Shown in pieces: positions 53,064 through 62,509 of a stretch of 64,000 nt of DNA. A model generated the notes under the pieces. That model saw only the letters and a program-made list of their open reading frames with translations, had not been told where the DNA came from and made no database searches. The DNA is taken from positions 310,001-374,000 of the forward strand of contig NZ_FOUS01000006.1 in the NCBI RefSeq assembly GCF_900114915.1. The letters run 5' to 3'. The position numbers were made by a program, and so were the translations under genes. The DNA is from Bradyrhizobium sp. Rc3b. Its GTDB lineage: Bacteria > Pseudomonadota > Alphaproteobacteria > Rhizobiales > Xanthobacteraceae. The stretch's first letter is position 1; every line of letters begins with the position of its first letter.

Positions 53064-53702
53064 CTAGTAACGCAAAACCCTCGCCCCGACCGCCGCGCCG
53101 ATCGCGGTCACCAGCGCGGTCGCGAGCGTGTACCAGGTCGCGACGAACAGCGGCGAATCGTCAGTGCAGTGCGAGGCATAGAGGGTCGCGGCAAGGCCGG
53201 CCGACACCAGGCCGGCGAGCGCTCCGGCAAGCGCCGGCCGCGACGGCGCGCCATGGCGCAGGCCGAACAGCGCCCCCGCAAGCAGCGGCAGCGACATCGC
53301 CGGAATTGCGACCAGGCACACCCTTGAGTTCTTGCCCATCAAGCGCATCGTCATCGGCATGGCCGGCGCCATCATCGCCTCACTGCCGATCGCGACCGCG
53401 AGCAGTCCGACGGGAAGCAGCAGCAGCCAGCCCCAGCCGCGCAGCAGGGCTTCCGGACGCGACAGATGCAGGCTGACGATGATGGCGGGAATCGCGAGCG
53501 ACAGCGTCACCGCGAATTTCATGTCGAAGAACGGGTTGTGCATCGCGCTCATCACGTCGTGACGCACGCCGAGGAACGTCGCGAAGATCAGGATCGACAA
53601 GGGCGCGGCCACCAGGAGCGCCGTGGTCAGCACGGTGCCGACGCGCGGCGCCCGATGGGCGTTGTCGGCTGCGAGCGAACGGATGAGTTGATCGGTGTCC
53701 AT
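53064..53702 (-). CDS. osrA: Membrane anti-sigma factor, DUF1109/NrsF type (OsrA-like)
   Basis: A 212-residue protein with six predicted membrane helices and the DUF1109 (NrsF) layout. Conserved cysteines are Cys129 (NSRVCLVA) and Cys179 (YASHCTDD), at exactly the positions reported as critical in OsrA of Bradyrhizobium, the redox-responsive anti-sigma factor of EcfF. It sits 2 bases after the sigma gene and is on the same transcript. Longer frames upstream are antisense or out-of-frame sequence from the sigma gene. The symbol is assigned by this similarity, not by a database match. Confidence 0.85.
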   Translation of the reverse strand: MDTDQLIRSLAADNAHRAPRVGTVLTTALLVAAPLSILIFATFLGVRHDVMSAMHNPFFDMKFAVTLSLAIPAIIVSLHLSRPEALLRGWGWLLLLPVGLLAVAIGSEAMMAPAMPMTMRLMGKNSRVCLVAIPAMSLPLLAGALFGLRHGAPSRPALAGALAGLVSAGLAATLYASHCTDDSPLFVATWYTLATALVTAIGAAVGARVLRY

Positions 53703-53704
53703 GA

Positions 53705-54250
53705 CTACTGATCCCGCAGTTTGGTCGTCAGCGCCGCAAGTCCGCGATGCAGCGCGACCCGCACGGCACCCTCGCTCATCGAAAACTTCGCCGCCGTATC
53801 CTTGATCGAGGCGCTCTCGACCGCGATCGACTGCAGCACGTCGCGCTGGCGCTGCGGCAGGGTGTTGAGCTGGGCCGCGACCTCGCCCGCGGAGGCCGTT
53901 TCCTCGGGCGCCTCGCCCGGCAGGGTTTCGGCGAAATCGTCGATATTGACGAAGACGCGCCTGCCGCGCCGGCGCAGCGCGTCGATCAGCTTGTTGCGGC
54001 CGATGGCAAACAGCCAGGGCGCGAAGGGGGCTTCGCTGTCCCAAGTGTGCCGCTTCAGATGCACCGCCAACAGAATCTCCTGCACGATATCCTCGGCCTG
54101 GTCGGGAGGCTGGCCTGCCCGTGCCAGGCCTCGCCTCGCGGCAGCACGCAGCACCGGCGTGACCGCCCTCAACAGGCGATGATAGGCCGCATCATCGCCA
54201 GCCATGGCCGACCGCATCAGGCCGGTCCATTCGTCCTCACGTCCGCGCAC
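53705..54250 (-). CDS. ecfF: ECF sigma factor, EcfF/SigF-like
   Basis: A 181-residue ECF sigma. Region 2 is about 20-85 (AEDIVQEILLAVHLKRHTWDSEAPFAPWLFAIGRNKLIDALRRRGRR) and region 4 about 128-178 (LPQRQRDVLQSIAVESASIKDTAAKFSMSEGAVRVALHRGLAAL). Pairing with an OsrA/NrsF-type anti-sigma fits the oxidative-stress EcfF group, which controls methionine sulfoxide reductase and related repair genes. The GTG at 54250 follows AGGGG at suitable distance. A possible own promoter is at 54271-54295. Confidence 0.87.
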   Translation of the reverse strand: MRGREDEWTGLMRSAMAGDDAAYHRLLRAVTPVLRAAARRGLARAGQPPDQAEDIVQEILLAVHLKRHTWDSEAPFAPWLFAIGRNKLIDALRRRGRRVFVNIDDFAETLPGEAPEETASAGEVAAQLNTLPQRQRDVLQSIAVESASIKDTAAKFSMSEGAVRVALHRGLAALTTKLRDQ

Positions 54251-54270
54251 GCGCGCCCCTCACCATGCAA

Positions 54271-54295
54271 TTCGGCCGTCCGTTCAATTTGTTAC
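54271..54295 (-). promoter_or_regulatory. Candidate EcfF-type promoter (GTAAC-N16-CGAA)
   Basis: On the minus strand GTAAC (54295-54291) is followed after 16 bases by CGAA (54274-54271), about 20 bases before the ecfF start codon. It resembles the GTAACC-N16-CGAA element I recall for the related Caulobacter SigF regulon, with spacing differing by one base. Autoregulation is the likely purpose. Confidence 0.5.
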
Positions 54296-54541
54296 GCGGG
54301 TCCGACGAGATCACGAATTCGTGATATGCCCCGGACACCGCGACCGATCCGGCCGTAAACGTCTGCGACGGCTCATAACACCGATCGGCCCGTCCCGCAC
54401 CCGGCGGCTGGCTTCATGGGGTCCGGTCTGCCCCGGTTTTGCCCGGTGTAGCCCGAAGATTCCCATTTTCTGCCCCGCTGTCGTCACGCCCCGGGGTCTC
54501 TGTTCGTTTCCGGGACGGGCGGAATTGGGGAGATCATCACC

Positions 54542-55222
54542 ATGATGAAAGCCAGCGGGCGCGCGGCCCTGATCGTTCTGGCCGGCCTATTGTTGCTGTT
54601 CGGAGGCCTTGCACAGGCGGCCCCAAGCTCAACCACAAGCAATTCGGACAGCGCGGGCAAGCAGGCCGACGCGGCCAAGCCGAGCAAGCACCGGCGCCAT
54701 GAGTCACGCCGCACCACCACCAGCGGCAAGACAGCACAGAAATCCGACGACAAGACCGCCGCTCCGGCCCAGGCCGACGAGGCCAAGTCTGACAACAAGG
54801 CGGCCGACAACACGGCCGATAGTAGCGTCCCGGCCTCGAGCCAGATGCCGCCGGCGGTCGCCAACGCCAATGCGCAGGTCGCCACAACCGACACCCCGAC
54901 TGCGGCAGCGGCCTCGGCGATGACGGACCGCGCCAACACCAATGTCCAGGCAGCGGCCGATAATACCAATGCCGCGAACGCCGAGAGCCAGGTCGTCGCG
55001 CCCGATCAGCTCAACGACATCGACCGCGCTGCGCAACAGGACAACCCGCCGGCGCAGAAGGCGGTGATTGCCGCAACCGAGGCCCAGCCCCGGCCGGCAC
55101 CGGTGATGGCAAGCGCCCAGCAAAGCTCTGCCTGGGACCAGAGCTCCCTGATCGGCAAGATCTTCATCGGCGTCGGCACGCTGCTGACGCTGGCGTCCGC
55201 CGCGCGCATGTTCATGGCGTGA
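54542..55222 (+). CDS. Exported Ala/Thr/Asp-rich hypothetical protein
   Basis: A 226-residue protein. A signal peptide (ALIVLAGLLLLFGGLAQA/APSS, cut near residue 26) is followed by a long low-complexity region rich in Ala, Asp, Thr, Asn and Lys (about 27-200). A C-terminal hydrophobic segment (SLIGKIFIGVGTLLTLASAARMFMA, about 202-226) may anchor it. No domain was recognised. It is divergent from ecfF across about 290 bases and could be co-regulated. Codon use and a ribosome-binding GGGGAG before the ATG support a real gene. Confidence 0.75.
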   Translation: MMKASGRAALIVLAGLLLLFGGLAQAAPSSTTSNSDSAGKQADAAKPSKHRRHESRRTTTSGKTAQKSDDKTAAPAQADEAKSDNKAADNTADSSVPASSQMPPAVANANAQVATTDTPTAAAASAMTDRANTNVQAAADNTNAANAESQVVAPDQLNDIDRAAQQDNPPAQKAVIAATEAQPRPAPVMASAQQSSAWDQSSLIGKIFIGVGTLLTLASAARMFMA

Positions 55223-55356
55223 TTGCGGGCCCGATCCTGGCCTGAGAAACCTCCCCGGAACGCGCATCTCGCTGCGTGTTCCGGCGGCCGTTAGCCCCTT
55301 GAAGCTCACCGCGCCAGCGGGCACATTGCCTGCCCAATCAAAAGCGTGGGTGGAGC

Positions 55357-56136
55357 ATGAGCACGTTCGAACACATCATCGTCGAAAGCAAAGGCGCGGT
55401 CGGCATCATCAAGCTGAATCGGCCGAAGCTGCTCAACGCGCTTTCCTTCGGCGTCTTCCGCGAGGTCGCAGCTGCCGTCGACGATCTCGAGGCCGATGAC
55501 GCCATCGGCTGCATCGTCGTGACCGGCAGCGAGAAGGCCTTTGCCGCCGGCGCCGACATCAAGGAGATGCAGCCGAAAGGCTTCATCGACATGTTCTCCG
55601 AGGATTTCGCCGCGATCGGCGGCGACCGGATCGCGCGTTGCCGCAAGCCGACGGTTGCCGCGGTTGCCGGTTATGCGCTCGGCGGCGGCTGCGAGCTCGC
55701 CATGATGTGCGATTTCATCATCGCCGCCGACACCGCAAAGTTCGGCCAGCCCGAGATCACGCTCGGCACCATTCCCGGCATCGGAGGTACCCAGCGTCTG
55801 ACGCGCGCGATCGGCAAGTCCAAGGCGATGGACCTCTGCCTCACCGGCCGCATGATGGATGCGGCGGAAGCCGAGCGAAGCGGGCTCGTCAGCCGCATCG
55901 TGCCCGCTGACAAGCTGATGGACGAAGTGATGGCGGCGGCCGAGAAGATCGCCGCGATGTCGCGCCCTGCGGCTGCGATGGCCAAGGAAGCGGTGAACCG
56001 CGCCTTCGAGACCACGCTCGCCGAGGGCATGAGCGTCGAGCGCAACCTGTTCCACTCGACCTTCGCGCTGGAGGACCGCTCCGAGGGCATGGCGGCGTTC
56101 ATCGAGAAGCGCAAGCCGGTGAACAAGAACCGGTAA
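55357..56136 (+). CDS. Enoyl-CoA hydratase (crotonase family)
   Basis: A 259-residue crotonase-fold enzyme, close to the short-chain ECHS1 type. Both catalytic glutamates are present: Glu113 (GYALGGGCELAMMCD) and Glu133 (FGQPEITLGTIPG). The oxyanion motif AFAAGADIKEM is also present. It hydrates 2-enoyl-CoA in beta-oxidation or related degradation. It stands alone between unrelated genes. The ATG at 55357 follows GGTGGAGC. Confidence 0.95.
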   Translation: MSTFEHIIVESKGAVGIIKLNRPKLLNALSFGVFREVAAAVDDLEADDAIGCIVVTGSEKAFAAGADIKEMQPKGFIDMFSEDFAAIGGDRIARCRKPTVAAVAGYALGGGCELAMMCDFIIAADTAKFGQPEITLGTIPGIGGTQRLTRAIGKSKAMDLCLTGRMMDAAEAERSGLVSRIVPADKLMDEVMAAAEKIAAMSRPAAAMAKEAVNRAFETTLAEGMSVERNLFHSTFALEDRSEGMAAFIEKRKPVNKNR

Positions 56137-56324
56137 CGTCAGGGAACGGGTCAGGCTGGTGTAAGGCTCGGCCGCGTTCCCGTGAAACCCTGTGACGAAG
56201 CTGCAACAAGCACGGATTTCATGGGGGTTTCGCCCGCGGCAGTTTGCCTGCGGGACCTCGGCTGGTTAAACAGTTAAGAGGCCACCGTCGGCGGGGGCGG
56301 ACAGCCGAGGTTGAGCGGGAATAC

Positions 56325-57755
56325 ATGATTGGGCGTACCGCCAGAGCTGGTCGCGAGTTGACGCGGCATCGATCGGGCGTGGGTCCTGTACTTGCGACAT
56401 GGACCACGCTGGCGCTGTGTTGCGCCCTGCCCTCCGCCGCCTGGGCCGAAGCCCTGCCGGAGGCGCTCGCCAAGGCCTACCAGACCAATCCACAGCTCAA
56501 TGCCGAACGTGCGCGACAACGCGCCACGGACGAGAACGTGCCGCAGGCCCTCGCCGGTTACCGGCCGCAGATCGTGGCGAGCCTCAGCGCCGGCCTGCAA
56601 TCGGTGCGCAATCTGCTGCCCGACAACACGATCCAGACCGGCAATTTGAAGCCATGGGTCATCGGCGTCACCGTGACGCAGACCCTGTTCAATGGCTTCC
56701 GCACCGCCAACAACGTGCGGGCCGCCGAGCTCCAGGTGCAGTCGGGCCGGGAGGCACTGCGCAATGTCGGCCAGGGCGTGTTGCTCGACGCGGTCACCGC
56801 CTACACCAACGTGCTCGCCAACCAGTCGCTGGTCGAGGCGCAGCGTTCCAACGTCGCCTTCCTGCGCGAGACGCTCTCGGTCACCCAGCGACGCCTCAAC
56901 GCCGGCGATGTCACGCCGACCGACAGCGCGCAGGCCGAAGCGCGCCTCAACCGCGGCCTTGCCGATCTCAACGCCGCCGAAGTCGCGCTTGCCGTCAGCC
57001 AGGCGACCTATGCGCAAGTGATCGGCAATGCGCCGTCGCAGCTTCGCCCCGCCGAGGCCGTCGATCGCTATCTGCCGAAGAGCCGCGAAGACGCCATGAC
57101 GATGGCAATCCGCCAGCACCCGGCGGTGATGGCCGCCAGCTTCGACGTCGATGTCGCCTCCACAAACATCCGCATCGCCGAAGGCTCATTGCTGCCGAGC
57201 GCCACCATCCAGGGCAGCGCCAGCAAGAGCCGCAACAATGACCCGACGCTCGGCACCTTCGCCGAGGACCAGGCCTCGATCGTCGCCAATGTCACCGCGC
57301 CGATCTACGACGGCGGCCAGGCCGCGGCGCAGACCCGGCAGGCCAAGGAGATCACGGCGCAGAGCCGGCTCGTGCTCGATCAGGTCCGCAACCAGGCCCG
57401 CACGGCGGCAGTGAGCGCCTGGGTCGCCAATGAAGGCGCCAAGATCACCGTGTCGGCCTCGGAATCCGAAGTGAAGGCCGCGACCGTCGCGCTCCAGGGC
57501 GTGCAGCGCGAGGCCGCCGGCGGACAGCGCACCACGGTGGACGTGCTGAACTCACAGGCCGATCTGATCCAGGCCAAGGCCCGCCTGATCGGCGCCAACC
57601 GCGATCGCGTCATCGCCTCCTACACGCTGCTCAGCGCCATCGGCCATCTCGACGTCAAGACGCTGAGCCTGAACACGCCGGATTATCTGCCCGAGGTTCA
57701 CTACCACCAGGTCCGCGACGCCTGGCACGGGCTGCGCACGCCGTCGGGGCAGTAG
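56325..57755 (+). CDS. tolC: TolC family outer-membrane channel protein
   Basis: A 476-residue TolC-type protein with a signal peptide (about 1-40, ending near SAAWAEALPEAL). The typical repeated pattern follows: ALAKAYQTNPQLNAERARQRATDE, QTLFNGFRTANNV, VTAYTNVLANQSLVEAQRSNVAFLRETLSVTQRRLNAGDVTPTD, and a second half with APIYDGGQAAAQTRQAKE and EAAGGQRTTVDVLNSQADLIQAKARL. It forms the outer-membrane tunnel for type I secretion or RND efflux. The ATG at 56325 gives the usual length. The symbol is the family name; the true partner pump may be the RND system 2 kb downstream. Confidence 0.92.
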   Translation: MIGRTARAGRELTRHRSGVGPVLATWTTLALCCALPSAAWAEALPEALAKAYQTNPQLNAERARQRATDENVPQALAGYRPQIVASLSAGLQSVRNLLPDNTIQTGNLKPWVIGVTVTQTLFNGFRTANNVRAAELQVQSGREALRNVGQGVLLDAVTAYTNVLANQSLVEAQRSNVAFLRETLSVTQRRLNAGDVTPTDSAQAEARLNRGLADLNAAEVALAVSQATYAQVIGNAPSQLRPAEAVDRYLPKSREDAMTMAIRQHPAVMAASFDVDVASTNIRIAEGSLLPSATIQGSASKSRNNDPTLGTFAEDQASIVANVTAPIYDGGQAAAQTRQAKEITAQSRLVLDQVRNQARTAAVSAWVANEGAKITVSASESEVKAATVALQGVQREAAGGQRTTVDVLNSQADLIQAKARLIGANRDRVIASYTLLSAIGHLDVKTLSLNTPDYLPEVHYHQVRDAWHGLRTPSGQ

Positions 57756-57779
57756 TTTCAATCTATCGGGCCGGTGCCC

Positions 57780-58337
57780 ATGAAAAGCCGCCGCATCCAT
57801 CTGACGGGCGCTTCGGGCTCCGGGGTGACGACGCTCGGCCGGGCGCTCGCCGGCCGACTTGCGCTGCCGCATCACGATAGCGACGACTATTTCTGGCTGC
57901 CGACCGCGCCGCCCTACCAGACGACGCGCCCGGCCGCGGATCGGCTACGCCTGATGCGCGAGATGTTCCTACCGCGGCACGACTGGGTCTTGAGCGGAAC
58001 CGCCACCGGCTGGGGCGACGAACTTGTCGCGTATTTCGACCTCGTGGTCTTCGTGGTCACGCCCCGCGAACTACGGTTGACGCGGTTGCGCGCCCGCGAG
58101 GCCGCGCATTTCGGTGCTGATGCCGTCGCACCGGGCGGCTGGCGTCATGAGCAGACCGAAGCCTTCGTCGAATGGGCTTCGCATTACGAGGCCGGTGACC
58201 GCGAAGGTCGCAGTCTCGCCAAACATGAAGCATGGCTCGCGGGCCTGCCCTGCCCGGTCGTGCGCGTGGACGGCTCACGTCTGCTTGCGGACATCGTCGA
58301 GCAGCTATGCAACGAAGCGCAGCTTCGATTCGGCTGA
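57780..58337 (+). CDS. P-loop small kinase-like protein (adenylate-kinase-related)
   Basis: A 185-residue P-loop protein. Walker A is HLTGASGSGVTTLGRALAG, with the acidic HHDSDDYFW following as in small-molecule kinase relatives. A motif HDWVLSGTATGWGDELVAYFDLVVFV looks like the middle strand, and the REA-HFGADAVAPGG stretch is a lid-like region. Residues in the loop differ from shikimate and adenylate kinases, so the substrate is unknown. The ATG at 57780 (GTG two codons upstream) follows tolC by about 25 bases. Confidence 0.8.
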   Translation: MKSRRIHLTGASGSGVTTLGRALAGRLALPHHDSDDYFWLPTAPPYQTTRPAADRLRLMREMFLPRHDWVLSGTATGWGDELVAYFDLVVFVVTPRELRLTRLRAREAAHFGADAVAPGGWRHEQTEAFVEWASHYEAGDREGRSLAKHEAWLAGLPCPVVRVDGSRLLADIVEQLCNEAQLRFG

Positions 58338-58388
58338 TGTGGTACCGTCCCGGCACACTGCCAAATAAAACAACCAGGGAGAGAAACC

Positions 58389-59351
58389 GTGCTCAATCGA
58401 CGCAGCGTCCTGCTTGCCTCCCTCGCCGCCGGAGTAGCCATGACCAACAGAGCCCACGCCCGCGCGGCGCAGCCTGCGACGCCGGTCAATTTCGACGTCC
58501 CCGCGCATGCCTGCGACTGCCACACTCACATTCATGGCGACGTCGAGAAGTTTCCGTTCTTCGCCGGGCGCGTCTACACGCCCGAGCCGGCAAGCCCCGA
58601 AGAAATGGCTGCACTGCACAAGGCGCTGCATATCGAGCGCGTGGTGATCGTCACCCCCAGCGTCTACGGCACCGACAATTCGTCGACCTTGTTCGGCATG
58701 AAGGCACGCGGCGCCAATGCGCGCGGCGTCGCCGTGATCGACGACAAGACCACCGAGGCACAGCTCGATGCGATGCAGGCGGACGGTTTCCGCGGCATGC
58801 GCCTCAATCTCGCAACCGGCGGCGTCAACGATCCCAATGTCGGCAGGTCACGCTTCACCACCGCCATCGAGCGCATGAAGGCGCGCGGCTGGCACGTGCA
58901 GCTCTACACCACGCTTCCTATGATCTCGGCGATCAAGGACCTCGTCGAGACGGCGCCGGTACCTGTCGTGTTCGACCATTTCGGCGGGCTGGAAGCTTCG
59001 CTCGGCCTGGAGCAGCCGGGTTTCTCCGATCTCGCTGCGCTGGTGAAGTCCGGCAAGGCCTATGTGAAGATCTCCGGCGCCTATCGCTCGTCCAAGCTCG
59101 CGCCGGATTATCAGGACATGGTGCCGTTCGCGCAGGCGCTGATCGCGGCCAACCCGGATCGCGTCGTCTGGGGCACCGACTGGCCGCATCCGGATTCGAG
59201 CCGTGTCGAGGGACGCAAAGCCACCGACATCGCGCCGCTCTATCAGATCGACGACGGCCGCCTGCTCAACCAGCTTCCGGTGTGGGCACCGGATGCCGAC
59301 GTGCGCAAGAAGATCCTGGTCGACAACCCGGCACGACTCTACGGATTTTGA
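58389..59351 (+). CDS. Exported amidohydrolase, 2-pyrone-4,6-dicarboxylate hydrolase-like
   Basis: A 320-residue amidohydrolase-2-family protein. N-terminal signal (LNRRSVLLASLAAGVA, twin-arginine-like, cut near HARA). The metal motif ACDCHTHIHG and later DHFGG and VVWGTDWPHPDSS are those of the PDC hydrolase (LigI) branch. LigI homologues hydrolyse pyrone or lactone dicarboxylates, but exported versions exist and are mostly uncharacterised. The start is a GTG at 58389 following AGGGAGA. It converges on the RND pump gene with a 3-base gap. Confidence 0.88.
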   Translation: MLNRRSVLLASLAAGVAMTNRAHARAAQPATPVNFDVPAHACDCHTHIHGDVEKFPFFAGRVYTPEPASPEEMAALHKALHIERVVIVTPSVYGTDNSSTLFGMKARGANARGVAVIDDKTTEAQLDAMQADGFRGMRLNLATGGVNDPNVGRSRFTTAIERMKARGWHVQLYTTLPMISAIKDLVETAPVPVVFDHFGGLEASLGLEQPGFSDLAALVKSGKAYVKISGAYRSSKLAPDYQDMVPFAQALIAANPDRVVWGTDWPHPDSSRVEGRKATDIAPLYQIDDGRLLNQLPVWAPDADVRKKILVDNPARLYGF

Positions 59352-59354
59352 CGG

Positions 59355-62300
59355 TCAGCGCGCGCGGCGCGAGAAGAACGAGATCAGGACCGGCAGGGTC
59401 ACGAGGATCACGACCGGCGCCAGCATCATGCCGGTGACGACGACGACCGCGAGCGGCTTCTGCACCTGCGAGCCGATGCCCTCGGACAGCGCTGCCGGCA
59501 GCAGCCCGACGCCGGCGACGACGCAGGTCATCAGCACCGGCCGGAGCTGCAACTCACCGGTGCGCACCACCGCGCTCGCGCGGTCCATGCCCTCTTCGAT
59601 GAGCTGGTTGAACTGCGACAGAATGATGATGCCGTCCATCACGGCGATGCCGAACAGCGCGATGAACCCGATCGCCGCGGAGACGCTGAACGCAGTGCCG
59701 GTAATCAACAGGCCCAGCACGCCGCCGAAGATCGCCATCGGGATCACGCTCATCGCGAGCAGCGTGTCGGTCATCGAGCCGAAATTGAACCAGAGCAGCA
59801 CGCCGATCAGCGCCAGCGAGATCGGCACCACGATCGACAACCGCCGGATCGCGTCCTGGAGATTGCCGAACTCGCCGACCCAGTCCATGTGCGAACCGGG
59901 CGGCAGCTGCACCTGCTCGGCAATCTTCTGCTGGGCCTCGCGGATCGCACTGCCGAGGTCGCGCTCGCGCACCGAGAACTTGATCGGCAGATAGCGCTCC
60001 TGCTGCTCGCGATAGATGTAGGCCGCGCCCGAGACGAGGCTGATGGTGGCGACCTCGCTCAGGGGAATCTGCGTGACGGTGCCGTTCGGCCCGGGTGCGC
60101 CGATGCGCAAATTCTGGATCGCCTCGGCACTGCGGCGGTATTCCGGCGCGAGGCGGACGATGATCGGGAAGTGGCGATCGGAGCCGGACTCGTAGAGATC
60201 GCCCGCCGTGTCGCCGCCGATCGCGACCTTGATGGTGGCGTTGATGTCGCCCGGCGCAAGGCCGTAGCGCGCGGCCTTGGCGCGGTCGATGTCGATCTGG
60301 ACGGTCGGCTGCCCGAGCGAGGTGAACACCGCAAGATCGGTGACGCCCTGCACCGTGGCCAGCACCGACTTGATCTTGTTGGCGGTGTCGGTGAGCGCCT
60401 GAAGGTCGCTGCCGAACAGCTTGATCGAATTTTCGCCCTTCACGCCGGAGACGGCTTCGGAAACGTTGTCCTGGAGATATTGCGAGAAGTTGAACTCGAC
60501 GCCGGGGAAGCGATCGTCGAGCTGCTTGAGCAGTTGCGCGGTCAGCTCTTCCTTGTCGCGGGTGCCGGGCCATTGGCTGATCGGCTTGAGCGGCGCGAAG
60601 AACTCGGCGTTGAAGAAGCCGGCTGCGTCCGTGCCGTCGTCGGGACGGCCGTGCTGCGACACGACGGACTCGACCTCGGGCCGGGCGCGGATCACCTTGC
60701 GCATCTCGTTGACGTAGCTGTTGCCTTCCTGGAGCGAGATGGTCGGCGGCAGCGTGGCGCGAATCCAGAGATTGCCCTCTTCCAGCTTCGGCAGGAATTC
60801 GAGGCCGAGCAGCCGGCTGAGCGCCACCGTCATCAGCACGAGGCCGACCGCACCGCCGAGCACGATGTTGCGGTTGGCGACCGCCCATCGCAGCAACGGC
60901 GAGTACAACCGGTGCAGGATCCGCATCACCCTGGTCTCGGTTTCCTCGACATGCGCGGGCAGGATGATCGCGGACAGCGCCGGCGTGACGGTGAAGGTCG
61001 CAAGCAGCCCGCCGGCCAGCGCATAGGCGTAGGTGCGAGCCATCGGCCCGAAGATGTTGCCCTCGACGCCGGACAGCGTGAACAGCGGCAGGAAGGCCGC
61101 GATGATGATCGCCGCGGCGAAGAAGATCGAGCGCGAGACGTCGGCGGCCGCGCTGAGGATGGCGTGGCTCTTCATGCCGAACAGCGTCTCATGGGACATA
61201 TGCTCGGTCTCGGACATCGGCGTCGTCTGGGTCAGACGGCGGAAGATCGCCTCCACCATGATGACGGTGGCATCGACGATCAGACCGAAATCGATCGCGC
61301 CGACCGAGAGCAAATTGGCCGATTCCCCGCGCAGCACCAGGATGATGACGGCGAAGAACAGCGCGAACGGAATGGTGGCGCCGACGATCAGCGCGCTGCG
61401 CAGATCGCCGAGGAAGATCCACTGCAGCAGCACGATCAAGAGAATGCCGACCACCATATTGTGCAGCACGGTGTGGGTGGTGAGCTCGATCAGATCGCCG
61501 CGGTCGTAGATGCGCTCGATGCGCACGCCGGGCGGCAGGATGCTGGAATTGTTGATCTGCTGAACGAGCTGATGGACCCGCTTGATGGTCGGCGAGCTCT
61601 GCTCGCCGCGGCGCATCAGGACGATGCCCTGCACGATGTCGTCGGACTCGTCGAGTCCGGCAATGCCGAGGCGCGGCTTCTGACCGACGGTGACGGTGGC
61701 GACGTCCTTGACCAGCACCGGATTGCCGCCGGTCTGCGCCACCATGGTATTGGCGAGATCGTCGATCGAGCGGATCAGGCCGACGCCGCGCACCACGGCC
61801 GATTGCTGGCCGATATTGACGGTGTTGCCGCCGACATTGACGTTGGAATTGCCGACCGCCTGGAGCAATTGCGGCAGCGTCAGACCGTTGGCGACCAGCT
61901 TGTTGAAGTCGACCTGGAGCTCATAGGTCTTGCTCTTGCCGCCCCATCCCGTGACGTCGATGACGCCCGGCACGGCGCGGAAGCGGCGCTGCAGGATCCA
62001 GTCCTGGATGGTCTTGAGATCGAGCACGCTGTAGTTCGGCGGACCCACGAGACGGTAGCGGAAGATCTCGCCGATCGGGCTGAGCGGCGAGATCTGCGGC
62101 TGCACGTTGCCCGGCAGCGGCGCCAGCTGCGCCAGGCGGTTCAGCACCTGCTGCAACGCCTCTTCGTAAGTATAGGCGAAGGAGAATTGGATTTTGACGT
62201 CGGAGAGACCATAGAGCGAGATGGTGCGGATGGTCGTGATGTTCTTCAGGCCTGCGACCTGGGTCTCGATCGGGATCGTGATATAGCGCTCGATCTCCTC

Positions 62301-62471
62301 CGCCGACAGCCCCGGGCTCTGCGTCACGATGTCGACCATCGGCGGGGTCGGATCGGGATAGGCCTCGATGTTGAGCTGGTTGAAGGCGATGACGCCGCCG
62401 ATCAGCACGGCGACGAACATCCCGACCATCAGGAAGCGCCGGTTGACGGCAAGGGCGACGAGACGATCCAT
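59355..62471 (-). CDS. Heavy-metal efflux RND pump (CusA/CzcA family)
   Basis: A 1038-residue RND transporter with the usual 12 helices and two large periplasmic loops. The helix-4 acid triplet of metal-exporting CzcA-type pumps is intact: Asp394, Asp400 and Glu407 in AIDFGLIVDATVIMVEA. AYPDPTPPMVDIVTQSPGLSAEEIERYITIPIE and QHGRPDDGTDAAGFFNAEFF are family signatures. It moves divalent metal ions or Cu/Ag from periplasm to outside with an adaptor and an outer-membrane channel. The adaptor gene is 38 bases upstream. The metal cannot be fixed from sequence. Confidence 0.94.
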   Translation of the reverse strand: MDRLVALAVNRRFLMVGMFVAVLIGGVIAFNQLNIEAYPDPTPPMVDIVTQSPGLSAEEIERYITIPIETQVAGLKNITTIRTISLYGLSDVKIQFSFAYTYEEALQQVLNRLAQLAPLPGNVQPQISPLSPIGEIFRYRLVGPPNYSVLDLKTIQDWILQRRFRAVPGVIDVTGWGGKSKTYELQVDFNKLVANGLTLPQLLQAVGNSNVNVGGNTVNIGQQSAVVRGVGLIRSIDDLANTMVAQTGGNPVLVKDVATVTVGQKPRLGIAGLDESDDIVQGIVLMRRGEQSSPTIKRVHQLVQQINNSSILPPGVRIERIYDRGDLIELTTHTVLHNMVVGILLIVLLQWIFLGDLRSALIVGATIPFALFFAVIILVLRGESANLLSVGAIDFGLIVDATVIMVEAIFRRLTQTTPMSETEHMSHETLFGMKSHAILSAAADVSRSIFFAAAIIIAAFLPLFTLSGVEGNIFGPMARTYAYALAGGLLATFTVTPALSAIILPAHVEETETRVMRILHRLYSPLLRWAVANRNIVLGGAVGLVLMTVALSRLLGLEFLPKLEEGNLWIRATLPPTISLQEGNSYVNEMRKVIRARPEVESVVSQHGRPDDGTDAAGFFNAEFFAPLKPISQWPGTRDKEELTAQLLKQLDDRFPGVEFNFSQYLQDNVSEAVSGVKGENSIKLFGSDLQALTDTANKIKSVLATVQGVTDLAVFTSLGQPTVQIDIDRAKAARYGLAPGDINATIKVAIGGDTAGDLYESGSDRHFPIIVRLAPEYRRSAEAIQNLRIGAPGPNGTVTQIPLSEVATISLVSGAAYIYREQQERYLPIKFSVRERDLGSAIREAQQKIAEQVQLPPGSHMDWVGEFGNLQDAIRRLSIVVPISLALIGVLLWFNFGSMTDTLLAMSVIPMAIFGGVLGLLITGTAFSVSAAIGFIALFGIAVMDGIIILSQFNQLIEEGMDRASAVVRTGELQLRPVLMTCVVAGVGLLPAALSEGIGSQVQKPLAVVVVTGMMLAPVVILVTLPVLISFFSRRAR

Positions 62472-62509
62472 TCAAGCTTCAGTTTGTCTGCAATTTTTTG
62501 GGTCGTCGA

